Assembly (NCBI GenBank): GCA_025060325.1
Contig: JANXBW010000003.1
Span: forward strand, 1 to 64,000
DNA: 64,000 nucleotides
From: Thermoguttaceae bacterium
GTDB taxonomy: Bacteria; Planctomycetota; Planctomycetia; Pirellulales; Thermoguttaceae
Reading direction: 5' to 3'
In this document: one piece after another, positions 56,801-64,000 of the stretch
Position numbering within the stretch: position 1 is the stretch's first letter
Layout: every line of letters begins with the position of its first letter
Made by a program: the position numbers and the translations under genes
Notes under the pieces: generated by a model
Databases searched by the model: none
The model's input: only the letters and a program-made list of their open reading frames with translations
What the model was told of the DNA's origin: nothing

Positions 56801-58443
56801 CGGGCCAAAAGGTCACCGAAGAGATTGCTCGGCTTCGCTACGCCACGCCCGGGGTTTCGCTGATCTCCCCGCCGCCCCATCACGACATTTACTCGATTGA
56901 AGACCTGGCCCAATTGATCTACGACTTAAAGGCCTCCAACCCGGGTGTCAAAGTGTCGGTGAAGCTTGTCTCCGAGAGTGGCGTGGGAACGGTGGCGGCC
57001 GGGGTGGCCAAGGGGAACGCCGACGAAGTTGTCATCAGTGGCCATGATGGTGGCACTGGGGCAAGCCCCTGGTCGTCGATTAAACATGCGGGCACGCCCT
57101 GGGAGCTGGGGCTAGCGGAAACTCAGCAGACATTGGTGCGGAATAACCTCCGCGATCGTATCCAAGTGCAGGTGGATGGCCAGCTCCGTACCGGCCGCGA
57201 TGTGGTCATCGCTGCCATGCTCGGGGCGGACCGCTTTGGCTTTGGCACCGTCGCTTTGGTGACGATGGGCTGCATTCTCTTGCGCAAGTGCCATCTGGGC
57301 ACTTGTTCAGTAGGCGTAGCGACGCAGCGCCCGGAATTGCGAGCGCGTTTTGCGGGCAAACCGGAATATCTGATGCGATTCATGCAGTACCTGGCTGAAG
57401 ACGTGCGGCGGATTATGGCCCAGCTTGGCTTCCGGCGCTTTGAAGAGATGATCGGTCGGGTCGACCGCCTGCGTGTCCGCAGCGACATTACCCATCCAAA
57501 GGCACGGACGCTTAACTTGTCGCGGCTGTTGACACCGCCGGATACTTCTAATGGCTCGCCGCTTCGCCACACAAGACCGCAAGAGGACAAATTGCGGGAT
57601 CATTTGGACTGGCAAGTCCTGGCCGAGGTGGCTCCGGCACTTGAGAATATGTCCCCGGTGCGGCTGGAAGTGCCCATTCGTAATCAACATCGGGCTGTCG
57701 GGGCGATCCTGAGCAACCATGTTGTCAAGCGTTTCGGAGCCAAGGGTTTACCGGACGGCACAATCGAAATCACATTCCGCGGGACAGCCGGGCAGAGTTT
57801 CGGCGCTTGGCTTGCCCCGGGGATAACTTTTCGCCTTATTGGCGATGCCAACGACTATTTGGGCAAAGGGCTTTCCGGTGGGCGGATCGTGGTTCAGACA
57901 CCGCCCGAGGCGGCCTACGCAGCGGCGGAGAATATCATCGTTGGCAACACCGTTCTTTATGGGGCAACTAGTGGGCAAGCGTTTATAAACGGGCTGGCAG
58001 GCGAGCGATTTGCCGTGCGCAACAGCGGAGCAATCGCTGTGGTCGAAGGCGTGGGCGATCATGGCTGTGAATATATGACAGGTGGCATCGTCGTCGTGCT
58101 GGGCCGCACTGGTTACAACTTTGCCGCGGGGATGAGCGGCGGGATTGCGTTTGTCTTTGACGAGGCGCAGCTTTTTGACACCATGTGCAATTTGGATATG
58201 GTCGACTTGGAGCCGGTGGTTAATCCGCGGGATGTCCAGCTGCTGCGCCGACTAATCACGCAACACTACAAGTGGACAGGAAGCCAGCGGGCGGCACAAA
58301 TTCTGGACCGCTGGCCGGACATGCTCGGCCGATTCGTCAAAATTATGCCGTTGGAATACCGCAAGGTCTTGGAGCGGGCCAAGGAACTGGAGTCTGCCTT
58401 CACCGAGCAAGTGCCGGCAACGGAGGAAGTCTACAGTGGGTAA
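53857..58443 (+). CDS. gltB: Glutamate synthase large subunit
   Basis: This 1528-residue ferredoxin/NADPH-type glutamate synthase alpha subunit makes glutamate from glutamine and 2-oxoglutarate. The N-terminal class II amidotransferase has its nucleophile Cys in [13 protein letters not shown], so about 26 residues must be removed to free it. FMN-domain segments include [33 protein letters not shown] and [31 protein letters not shown] is also visible. The 3Fe-4S motif is [20 protein letters not shown]. The C-terminal GXGXG beta-helix domain has [15 protein letters not shown]-type repeats. GTG 53857 is preferred (AGAGGG 5 bases upstream); TTG 53854 and ATG 53863 are alternatives. It overlaps gltD by 8 bases. 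Confidence 0.96.
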   Translation: MKMNGHLQEEWPSQWGLYHRRYEHDSCGVGAVIRVEGDPDHSIIQDGLKILINLMHRGAAGADGVTGDGAGILFQVPDRFFREEAAKLGVTLPQAGYYAPAMVFFPQDDRIREQCRDIFEQCFRRSGLRVLGWRLVPTDNRCLGEIARRSEPVVEQGFVDGLGLTGEAFERRLFIARKRTEHQVRRELGPAAADFYVCTASARTICYKGMFLAPQLGAYYPDLSDPRIESRFALVHQRYSTNTFPCWRLAQPLRMICHNGEINTLRANINRIFAHEKRMTCPELLEDLSELFPILEPEGSDSAMFDNVMELLVRAGRSTPHAMMMMVPEAFGPSFHMGVDKRAFYEYHAAIMEPWDGPAAILFTDGRFVGGALDRNGLRPCRYWVTTDQMVIMASEAGVIDIPPDRIREKGRLQPGKMFLVDLEQGRILTDSEVKGRIVRQKPYRRWLQDNRIELRGLYQPLSRFPVDLPTLSRRLRAFGYTQEELQLIIAPMARDGQEPVGCMGNDAALAVLSDQPKLLFNYFKQLFAQVTNPPIDPLREGLVMSLMAFTGKQGNLLEESPEHCRQLKLPHPILTDEDLAYIRSAEVKGIRVADLEMLFDASHPEPGKALEVALERLVDEAAAAIEKGATLIVISDRHVSPTRAPIPSLLATAALHHGLLRRRLRGEVGIIVDSGEPREVMHFCLLLGYGANAINPYLIWELLHKLQLDGLLPQDVELSVLADQYITAIKKGILKTMSKLGISTLRSYWSGQNFEAIGISSAVIQKYFPGTPSAIEGLGLQEIACEAIARHREAFRTPTPGELPLPFGGEYHLRFDGEKHVWDAEVVSLLRQAVQNGDWQKYCEYAEAMNRRIGQCTLRGLLEFVPGEPVPLEEVEPAEEIIKRFCTGAMSHGSISREAHETIAQAMNRLGSMSNSGEGGEDPRRYYPGYRPEFPGDSFNSAIKQVASGRFGVTIEYLASAKMLQIKIAQGAKPGEGGQLPGQKVTEEIARLRYATPGVSLISPPPHHDIYSIEDLAQLIYDLKASNPGVKVSVKLVSESGVGTVAAGVAKGNADEVVISGHDGGTGASPWSSIKHAGTPWELGLAETQQTLVRNNLRDRIQVQVDGQLRTGRDVVIAAMLGADRFGFGTVALVTMGCILLRKCHLGTCSVGVATQRPELRARFAGKPEYLMRFMQYLAEDVRRIMAQLGFRRFEEMIGRVDRLRVRSDITHPKARTLNLSRLLTPPDTSNGSPLRHTRPQEDKLRDHLDWQVLAEVAPALENMSPVRLEVPIRNQHRAVGAILSNHVVKRFGAKGLPDGTIEITFRGTAGQSFGAWLAPGITFRLIGDANDYLGKGLSGGRIVVQTPPEAAYAAAENIIVGNTVLYGATSGQAFINGLAGERFAVRNSGAIAVVEGVGDHGCEYMTGGIVVVLGRTGYNFAAGMSGGIAFVFDEAQLFDTMCNLDMVDLEPVVNPRDVQLLRRLITQHYKWTGSQRAAQILDRWPDMLGRFVKIMPLEYRKVLERAKELESAFTEQVPATEEVYSG

Positions 58444-59857
58444 GCCAACCGGTTTTATTGAATACACCCGTGAGGAGCCGCCGCATCGGCCGGTGGCTGA
58501 GCGAATCCAGGATTGGCAGGAAATTGATCTTCTGCTGCCTGAAAGTCAACTTCGGCGGCAAGCGGCTCGCTGCATGGACTGTGGGATTCCGTTTTGCCAT
58601 GTGGCAGGATGTCCCTTATGGAACCGTATCCCGGAGTTTAACGACCTGGTTTATCGTGGCCGCTGGCGGGATGCGCTTGAGAATCTTCACTCCACCAACA
58701 ATTTCCCGGAGGTCACTGGTCGGGTTTGCCCTGCTCCCTGCGAGCCGGCGTGTACACTTTCGATTAATGACGATCCGGTGACAATCAAGCATATCGAGCT
58801 CCAGATTGCCGAGCGGGGCTTCCGAGAAGGGTGGATTTATCCACAAATGCCGGCGAAGAGATGGCCGTATCGGGTGGCAATCGTTGGCTCCGGTCCAGCG
58901 GGATTGGCCGCGGCCCAGCAACTTGCGCGCTGCGGGCATGAGGTTACGGTCTTTGAGAAAGACGATCGCATCGGCGGTCTATTGCGGTATGGCATCCCGG
59001 ATTTCAAGTTGGCTAAGTCTGTCCTCGATCGCCGGTTGGCCCAAATGGAGGCCGAAGGCGTCCGCTTTGTCAGCGGCGTCCACGTGGGCGAGGACATCTC
59101 CGCCCGATATTTGCGGCAGAGCTTCCACGCAGTTTTGTTGACGATGGGGGCCGGCAAGCCGCGACCGCTTGACATTCCTGGTTCCGACTTGCGGGGCGTG
59201 CACTTCGCGATGGAGTTCTTGACCCAGCAAAATCGTCGAGTAGCCGGCGACCCGCCCGGAAAACTGGGAGAGCCTATCTGGGCCGGCGGGAAGAAAGTCC
59301 TTGTCATCGGGGGCGGGGACACCGGTGCCGACTGTGTGGGAACTGCCATTAGGCAGGGTGCAACCTCTGTTTATCAAATCGAAATTCTCCCCAAGCCTCC
59401 GGAAGGTTATAACCCGGAGACTCCGTGGCCCATGTGGCCACGAATCCTTCGCACATCAACTTCCCACGAAGAAGGATGCATCCGCGATTGGGCGGTGTTG
59501 ACGAAACGACTGGAAGGGGAGAACGGCTGGGTAAAAGCAGCCCATGCTTGCCGGGTGGAATGGATCCGCCAAAATGGGCGCTGGGTAATGCGGGAAATTC
59601 CGGGAAGCGACTTTGTCATCCCTTGCGAGCTTGTCCTCCTGGCGATGGGCTTCCTCCATGTCGTTCACGAGGGGCTTGTGCGGAGTTTGGGAGTTGAGCT
59701 TGATAGCCGGGGTAACGTCATCGCCAACAACTGGATGACAAGTGTGCCGGGCGTCTTTGTAGCAGGCGATTCGCGGCGAGGGGCCTCGCTTGTGGTGCAT
59801 GCGATCACTGAAGGCCGGCAAGCGGCCGCCGCTATCCATGAGTATCTCACCTCTTAA
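58436..59857 (+). CDS. gltD: Glutamate synthase small subunit
   Basis: This 473-residue subunit passes electrons from NADPH through FAD and two 4Fe-4S clusters to the large subunit. The N-terminal cluster ligands are in [20 protein letters not shown] and [19 protein letters not shown]. The FAD site is [20 protein letters not shown] with [13 protein letters not shown]; the NADPH site is [20 protein letters not shown]. The C-terminal [20 protein letters not shown] closes the FAD fold. The GTG start lies within the end of gltB, so the two are translationally coupled. A DnaA-type box occurs inside the gene at 58837. Confidence 0.96.
   Translation: MGKPTGFIEYTREEPPHRPVAERIQDWQEIDLLLPESQLRRQAARCMDCGIPFCHVAGCPLWNRIPEFNDLVYRGRWRDALENLHSTNNFPEVTGRVCPAPCEPACTLSINDDPVTIKHIELQIAERGFREGWIYPQMPAKRWPYRVAIVGSGPAGLAAAQQLARCGHEVTVFEKDDRIGGLLRYGIPDFKLAKSVLDRRLAQMEAEGVRFVSGVHVGEDISARYLRQSFHAVLLTMGAGKPRPLDIPGSDLRGVHFAMEFLTQQNRRVAGDPPGKLGEPIWAGGKKVLVIGGGDTGADCVGTAIRQGATSVYQIEILPKPPEGYNPETPWPMWPRILRTSTSHEEGCIRDWAVLTKRLEGENGWVKAAHACRVEWIRQNGRWVMREIPGSDFVIPCELVLLAMGFLHVVHEGLVRSLGVELDSRGNVIANNWMTSVPGVFVAGDSRRGASLVVHAITEGRQAAAAIHEYLTS
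58837..58846 (+). promoter_or_regulatory. DnaA-type box inside gltD
   Basis: A perfect TTATCCACAA occurs within coding sequence (residues IYPQM). It is one of three perfect 10-mers in the window. It is probably incidental but is included for the count. Confidence 0.3.
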
Positions 59858-60199
59858 GCAGTCCCGCCAAGGCAACGGACTTCTCTCGGCTTCTTCGCTA
59901 AGCAAAACCCGTCTTTTTTCCCGCCGGCAAACTATGTGATCAAGAGCCTCGGTAGGGATTGTGTTGATTTGCGTTAGCATTTACACCTGCCAACAGGGCT
60001 AACAAGCAAGAAATCACGCCACATATACTAGTTTTCGATACTGTCCAGCCGGCTGGATTGTCTGGCCTCCCTTAGCCGGCTTGGCAAAGCATGTGCCGGG
60101 TGCTTCTCTTTTCAACGGCGCGAGGCTAAAATTCCTGACCGTTTGCCGAGAAGTAATCAGCAAAGCAAGATCGGTGTCATTTGGTTAGAGGCATGACCG
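59858..60199. other. Gap between gltD and the FMN reductase
   Basis: No gene is seen. A six-T run after CCCGTC (59908-59918) could be part of a terminator for gltBD. GAGG before the ATG at 60200 is the ribosome-binding site of the next gene. Confidence 0.4.
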
Positions 60200-60805
60200 A
60201 TGAAGATTGCTGTCATATGTGGGAGCCATCGCCGGGAGGCCGAGTCACTGCGAGTAGCACGCTACGTTGTTCGTCAACTTAACGAATTGGGCGTTGACGA
60301 CGTCTACTTATTGGCGCTTACCAACAACCCCTTGCCGCTGTGGGATGAGGGAATTTGGGAGGATGATCCTAAGTGGCACGAGCTTTGGCGCCCCATAGCG
60401 GCCCAGCTGCGCTCCGCGGAAGGATTGGTGATTATTTCCCCGGAATGGTCGGGCATGGTGCCTTCCGGACTAAAGAATTTCTTTCTCCTTTGTGGAAAGG
60501 ACGTCCTTGCGCACAAGCCCGGATTAATTATCTCGGTGTCGGCCTCGCTGGGCGGAGCCTATCCAGTCGCCGAATTGCGGATGAGCAGCTATAAAAACAC
60601 CCGAATTTGCTACATCCCGGATCATATGATCATTCGCAACGTGGGCCAAATGCTGCACGGGGATAGTCCGCAAAGCCAGGAGGACGCAGCTGTCCGGGAC
60701 AGGCTGAGGTATTGTCTGGTAGTGCTGCTTGAGTACACGAAAGCCCTTCGACTTGTCCGTCAAAGCGGTGTCATCGATCTGGACACTTTTCCGTATGGCC
60801 TGTGA
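60200..60805 (+). CDS. NAD(P)H-dependent FMN reductase family protein
   Basis: This 201-residue flavodoxin-like protein has the flavin-phosphate loop VICGSHRREAESLRVARYVV and the characteristic ISPEWSGMVPSGLKNFFLLC segment that forms the isoalloxazine site, plus SASLGGAYPVAELRM. Members reduce FMN, quinones, azo dyes or chromate using NAD(P)H and are usually dimers in the cytoplasm. The length is normal. GAGG lies 9 bases upstream of the ATG. It stands alone; the physiological substrate is unknown. Confidence 0.88.
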   Translation: MKIAVICGSHRREAESLRVARYVVRQLNELGVDDVYLLALTNNPLPLWDEGIWEDDPKWHELWRPIAAQLRSAEGLVIISPEWSGMVPSGLKNFFLLCGKDVLAHKPGLIISVSASLGGAYPVAELRMSSYKNTRICYIPDHMIIRNVGQMLHGDSPQSQEDAAVRDRLRYCLVVLLEYTKALRLVRQSGVIDLDTFPYGL

Positions 60806-62026
60806 TAGCGGGGAAGCGTCCTGGGCGCCGCCGTCGAGGCGCTCCGGCCTTAGCCGGCTTGTTCCGCAGGCAAGTCTAGCTAGCTTGCCGGTTGATCAAG
60901 GGGGAATGTCACTTTAGGGGGGCCCCTCGGGACTTCACACAGAAGCCACTCGACAAAGTTAGCTTGTAACTGGATCGTGATGGGGGCCGCCGCCCATTTA
61001 AGCTCTTATCCTTACGGATGTTTGACCGACCTAACTCCCTTCGTGGTCAGCAAAACATGCTTTTTCTCTTCACTCCTCCAACTGCCGCCCATGCCTGCTA
61101 CTAGTTAGCGGGGTTTTGGGGGTGCGCTTGGGAGGGTCGGCCGGAGGGAATCCTCCGGGGCTTAGGCCCCTGAGGAAATCTCGGATTACTCCAAATAATT
61201 GGTCTGTGTCGAATGTACCAGTTCGGTCGCGGCCGTGCGCCCGTTTTTCTTCGGAGAAGTGCCCCGCACAAAAGCCAAATCCCTTCTATCCGTGCTCTCA
61301 AGGTTCTTTTGTGGCGGCTGGGGAAGAGAGTCGGTTTCCGGAATTTGTTCAAGTCCCATAAAGTCGGAGCCCGCCGAAAAAATCCTGCAAGCGACGACAA
61401 CCGGCAAACCGAATTGGCAAGACAAGGGGAACTGGGTCGGCTGCCCGGAAAAGATCGTCCACGGCCGCTGAGTGCTTCTGGCTCCCGCCAATCCTTGCGA
61501 CTCGGCGAGGCAACTGGCCGAAGGGTATGCTGTCGCGGCTTGCAGCCAGGACCTTTCCCTCCCTGCCGAGGAACGGAAGCCTCTTCACATTAAGCGCATC
61601 TGACTTCCTGCGGATCATGGACGGTCCTCCTAGCGCTTTAAGCGGGACGATTTGCCAACCGCGTTGACGAAGGCAGAAGATCAACCTGTTGCCTGGCCAC
61701 GCAGTGGCAAGTCGTCAAAGGGGTAGGACGATTTGTAAACGGTAAAGCGCTTTTAGGACCAAATTGCCCATGCCTGCCACCGTTCCAACGGATCGTCTCG
61801 CAATTGCTTCGACCAGTAGCCCATGCCGGGATACGGTCACTCCGAGGATTAAAAATTGTCCTCGCGGCTTGGAGTGGGCTCGATTACGACAACGGCTACT
61901 TACGATGATTGTCCGCCGAGAGGCCGAACGACGGTTTCGGCCGGAAGCAGCAGCAGGGTCCTAAGCGATCGTTGAAGGAAACCCACTCGGCTCGCGTTTG
62001 ACAAAGATAGCAGGATCGTTGTCCGC
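60806..62026. other. Longest gene-free stretch (1.2 kb)
   Basis: No credible gene is seen. GC-rich hairpins occur, for example CCTC-GGGGC...GCCCC-GAGG near 61150-61176. At 61632-61751 a 9-base inverted repeat (AGCGCTTTA/TAAAGCGCT) encloses two direct copies of GGACGATTTG (61645 and 61726). A promoter for the following protease gene should lie at the right. Confidence 0.45.
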
Positions 62027-64000
62027 ATGCATACAAGTAGCACGCAGCATCCCTTGCCCCGGGCACCTGTGGATAATCTGCTAGTGGCGGTGAAGCTTTT
62101 GCTTTCCTCACGGAGAATCAAGCCGCTTATCCGTGAGCTTATGTCCACATTTTTGGCTGCCTGGCTTGTTGTTGGTGTGATTCTTGGTTCCGGCCGGGTT
62201 TGTGCTTTTCCGTTATGGTGGTCCGGCAGATGGGAGCGGAATGTCGTTTCGGTTAAACCGCATCCTGCCGTTGCCCGGATCATTGCTGCCGAAGGTGCTG
62301 CTCTTTCCTGTGGCTCGGGGACTCTGATCGCCCAAACGGAGCAATATGGCCTTGTGTTGACCAATTGGCACGTGGTCCGCGAAGCTCGGGGCACCATTGC
62401 CGTTGTCTTCCCGGATGGTATGCGTGTCCCCGCGGTGGTTGTAGCTGGTGATGCCGTGTGGGACCTTGCCTTGTTGATGATTCCGCCGGTGGCGATCCCC
62501 CCAATTCCTTTAGCTGATGCCGTCGCACAGCCGGGCGAATACCTGGTGATTGCCGGTTATGGCCGGGGAAATTATCGCGCTGCCGCTGGCCGGTGTGTAC
62601 AGTATGTGGCACCGGGTATTGGCTACCCGGCGGAAATGCTGGAAGTCAGTGTGGGCGCCCGACAAGGGGATTCGGGGGGACCAATCCTCAACGCGCAAGG
62701 ACAATTGGCAGGCGTCCTATTTGGCACAACCGGCGGAAGAACAATCGGAAGCCATGCAGGCCGAATCCGGCAGTTTTTACTCAGAGCCCAGAACCACCTG
62801 CCAGGGGTTTATACCCAGCTTGTTACCCTTTGCCGGGCCATTGGTTACCCCATGGGGCAAAACGGGGGTCCACCTTCACAATTTGCCAGTTCGGATGGGG
62901 TGTCCACGGTTGCCCCAACTGCATTTGTTCAGGAGTTTGGCGAAACGGTTGAAGAGGGCGAGCAAATCGGGCGCCAGGCAGCCATCACCCCGCCCAACTA
63001 TGACCCGGTGGCGGCCGTCGATTCCAAGGTGCGTTCGACACTTCTTCCGGGAGCGGTTTCCTCGTTTGGACGAAGTTCGACGGGGGCGGCGACGCCCTGG
63101 CGAGCGTCCGATTCGGATCGCCCCCCGGCCGTGCAGGTTGCTTCTAATCCTTGGGCAGGGGATCGGAGATATCAGTTTTCCTCAAGTTCAACCGGCTTGT
63201 CGCGGAGTTCCTCTACCGCCGGTTCCTCCCAACAAAATGAGAGTTGGGGGACCGCCGGCAGCACGATATCCGAAAGCCCATGGCCTGGGGGTTTGGCGGA
63301 CCGGGACAAAGGATATCGTTCGGAGTCGGGTACCCTCACCCACCCGGAGTGGGAGACGGAGAGCTATGCGTCCTCGAGCCAGTGGTCAGGGCCCGGCAGC
63401 AGCCTGAAAGCGGGTACCGCCGGAGCAGGGAGCTCGACGAAAGTCGGCACTCTTAACGGAGACTCCGTTAGCCCTTCAGGGGGGTTAACTAGCAGCTTTA
63501 GTGGGGGATCTTGGGGAAGCCCCGGGTCCTCGGGAACCAGCGGGGGGTCAAGCGCTGCAGCAGGCGGGCGTTCTTCCGCCGGTTCCCTGTCCCGCACCGC
63601 CGGGCGGGCAAGTGGCGGCGTTACTTCTCAAACGACTGGCTACCAGTCAGGCGCCACCGGAGAGGGTTTTCAGGGCGAATCCAAACCCGACTTCGGCGCG
63701 GCCGGTAGCGTTTACGACTACAGTTCCGAATATAGTCACGAATATGAATCCCAATATAGTCAGGAAGAAACGCGCGGCACCGTTTCGCCCGAGCCGAGCT
63801 GGGGTGGTAAGGAGGAATCCGAAACCAGTGAACCGTCCTCCCTGCGGGGAGGTCTTTCGTCCCAAAACAAGTCTCGAGGGGAGGCAAACCGTGCTGGCCT
63901 CTCCGCCCGGGAGCGGACAACTGCAAGCACTTCGTGGCAGAACGGTGATCGGTCAGGAAAAGTAGTCGCCGGTAGCCGGTACCAGTCTCCTGCGGCCGGC
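62027..64000 (+). CDS. Secreted trypsin-like serine protease with Ser/Gly-rich tail (truncated by window edge)
   Basis: A frame of 658 codons runs to the window edge without a stop. It starts with a signal peptide: a basic SSRRIKPLIREL segment, then a hydrophobic FLAAWLVVGVILG core. The ATG at 62027 includes the basic part; ATG 62141 would start just at the hydrophobic core. Residues 85-260 are a chymotrypsin-fold protease domain of the DegP/trypsin_2 kind. The catalytic triad is His115 in VLTNWHVVREA, Asp146 in VWDLALLM and Ser216 in RQGDSGGPIL. From about residue 300 the protein becomes low-complexity, rich in Ser, Gly, Thr, Gln, Tyr and Glu, including YDYSSEYSHEYESQYSQEE. Targets unknown. 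Confidence 0.85.
   Translation, partial: MHTSSTQHPLPRAPVDNLLVAVKLLLSSRRIKPLIRELMSTFLAAWLVVGVILGSGRVCAFPLWWSGRWERNVVSVKPHPAVARIIAAEGAALSCGSGTLIAQTEQYGLVLTNWHVVREARGTIAVVFPDGMRVPAVVVAGDAVWDLALLMIPPVAIPPIPLADAVAQPGEYLVIAGYGRGNYRAAAGRCVQYVAPGIGYPAEMLEVSVGARQGDSGGPILNAQGQLAGVLFGTTGGRTIGSHAGRIRQFLLRAQNHLPGVYTQLVTLCRAIGYPMGQNGGPPSQFASSDGVSTVAPTAFVQEFGETVEEGEQIGRQAAITPPNYDPVAAVDSKVRSTLLPGAVSSFGRSSTGAATPWRASDSDRPPAVQVASNPWAGDRRYQFSSSSTGLSRSSSTAGSSQQNESWGTAGSTISESPWPGGLADRDKGYRSESGTLTHPEWETESYASSSQWSGPGSSLKAGTAGAGSSTKVGTLNGDSVSPSGGLTSSFSGGSWGSPGSSGTSGGSSAAAGGRSSAGSLSRTAGRASGGVTSQTTGYQSGATGEGFQGESKPDFGAAGSVYDYSSEYSHEYESQYSQEETRGTVSPEPSWGGKEESETSEPSSLRGGLSSQNKSRGEANRAGLSARERTTASTSWQNGDRSGKVVAGSRYQSPAAG
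62068..62076 (-). promoter_or_regulatory. DnaA-type 9-mer near the protease start
   Basis: TGTGGATAA (TTATCCACA on the minus strand) lies between the two candidate starts of the protease gene, upstream of the ATG at 62141. It is one of five 9-mers in the window. Confidence 0.35.

Overview
The window looks like chromosomal DNA of a planctomycete (Planctomycetota, probably a Pirellulales-like lineage). Several genes belong to families that are hallmarks of that phylum: a DUF1559 prepilin-like protein, a DUF1800/DUF1501 pair with a Tat signal, a DUF1573 protein, a formylglycine-type sulfatase, a multihaem cytochrome fused to a UshA-like domain, and small secreted carboxypeptidase-regulatory-like proteins. 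Coding density is low. Many gaps are 0.3-1.2 kb long and show no convincing gene. No IS element, prophage or CRISPR array is visible. The exact genus cannot be fixed from the sequence alone.

Layout: positions 1-8600 are a minus-strand block holding a Tat-targeted tetrapyrrole-methylase-like protein, DUF1559, DUF1501, DUF1800 and a large exported protein of unknown function. Positions 9.4-11.8 kb hold a signalling module: a response regulator fused to an RsbW-like ATPase, an ECF-type sigma factor and a small putative anti-sigma protein. Positions 11.9-20.2 kb hold DUF4416, a WecA-like glycosyl-phosphate transferase overlapping it, an O-antigen-ligase/TPR fusion, DUF1573 and a UshA-like tetrahaem cytochrome. 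Positions 20.7-27.7 kb hold glgC (with a strongly folded leader), a CoA-disulfide reductase/rhodanese, an ATC-hydrolase-like protein, a PAP2 phosphatase and a small lipoprotein. Positions 28-36.5 kb hold a cupin, ispF, cysS, ruvC, an SLC13/TrkA-C permease and a small secreted protein. Positions 36.8-45.9 kb are an exopolysaccharide export block: a Wza-like lipoprotein, a Wzc-like tyrosine kinase, a second O-antigen ligase/TPR giant and a CapD/FlaA1-type epimerase-dehydratase. Positions 46-64 kb hold a sulfatase, pheS, pheT, tRNA-Asp, gltB-gltD, an FMN reductase and a truncated secreted serine protease that runs off the right edge.

How the genes fit together: housekeeping functions (cysS, pheST, ruvC, ispF, gltBD, tRNA-Asp) are interspersed with envelope and polysaccharide genes. 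The WecA-like enzyme, both ligase-like proteins, the Wza/Wzc pair, CapD and the PAP2 phosphatase could serve one undecaprenyl-linked exopolysaccharide pathway. No glycosyltransferase or flippase is visible here, so the pathway must be completed elsewhere.

The items most worth a second look are the apparently exported SAM-methylase-fold protein, an in-frame 50-codon continuation after the TAG stop of the CoA-disulfide reductase gene, a tandemly duplicated ribosome-binding-site/start unit, the EPCGC-plus-four-haem protein next to DUF1573, and several strong hairpins or palindromes upstream of glgC, gltB and the polysaccharide genes.
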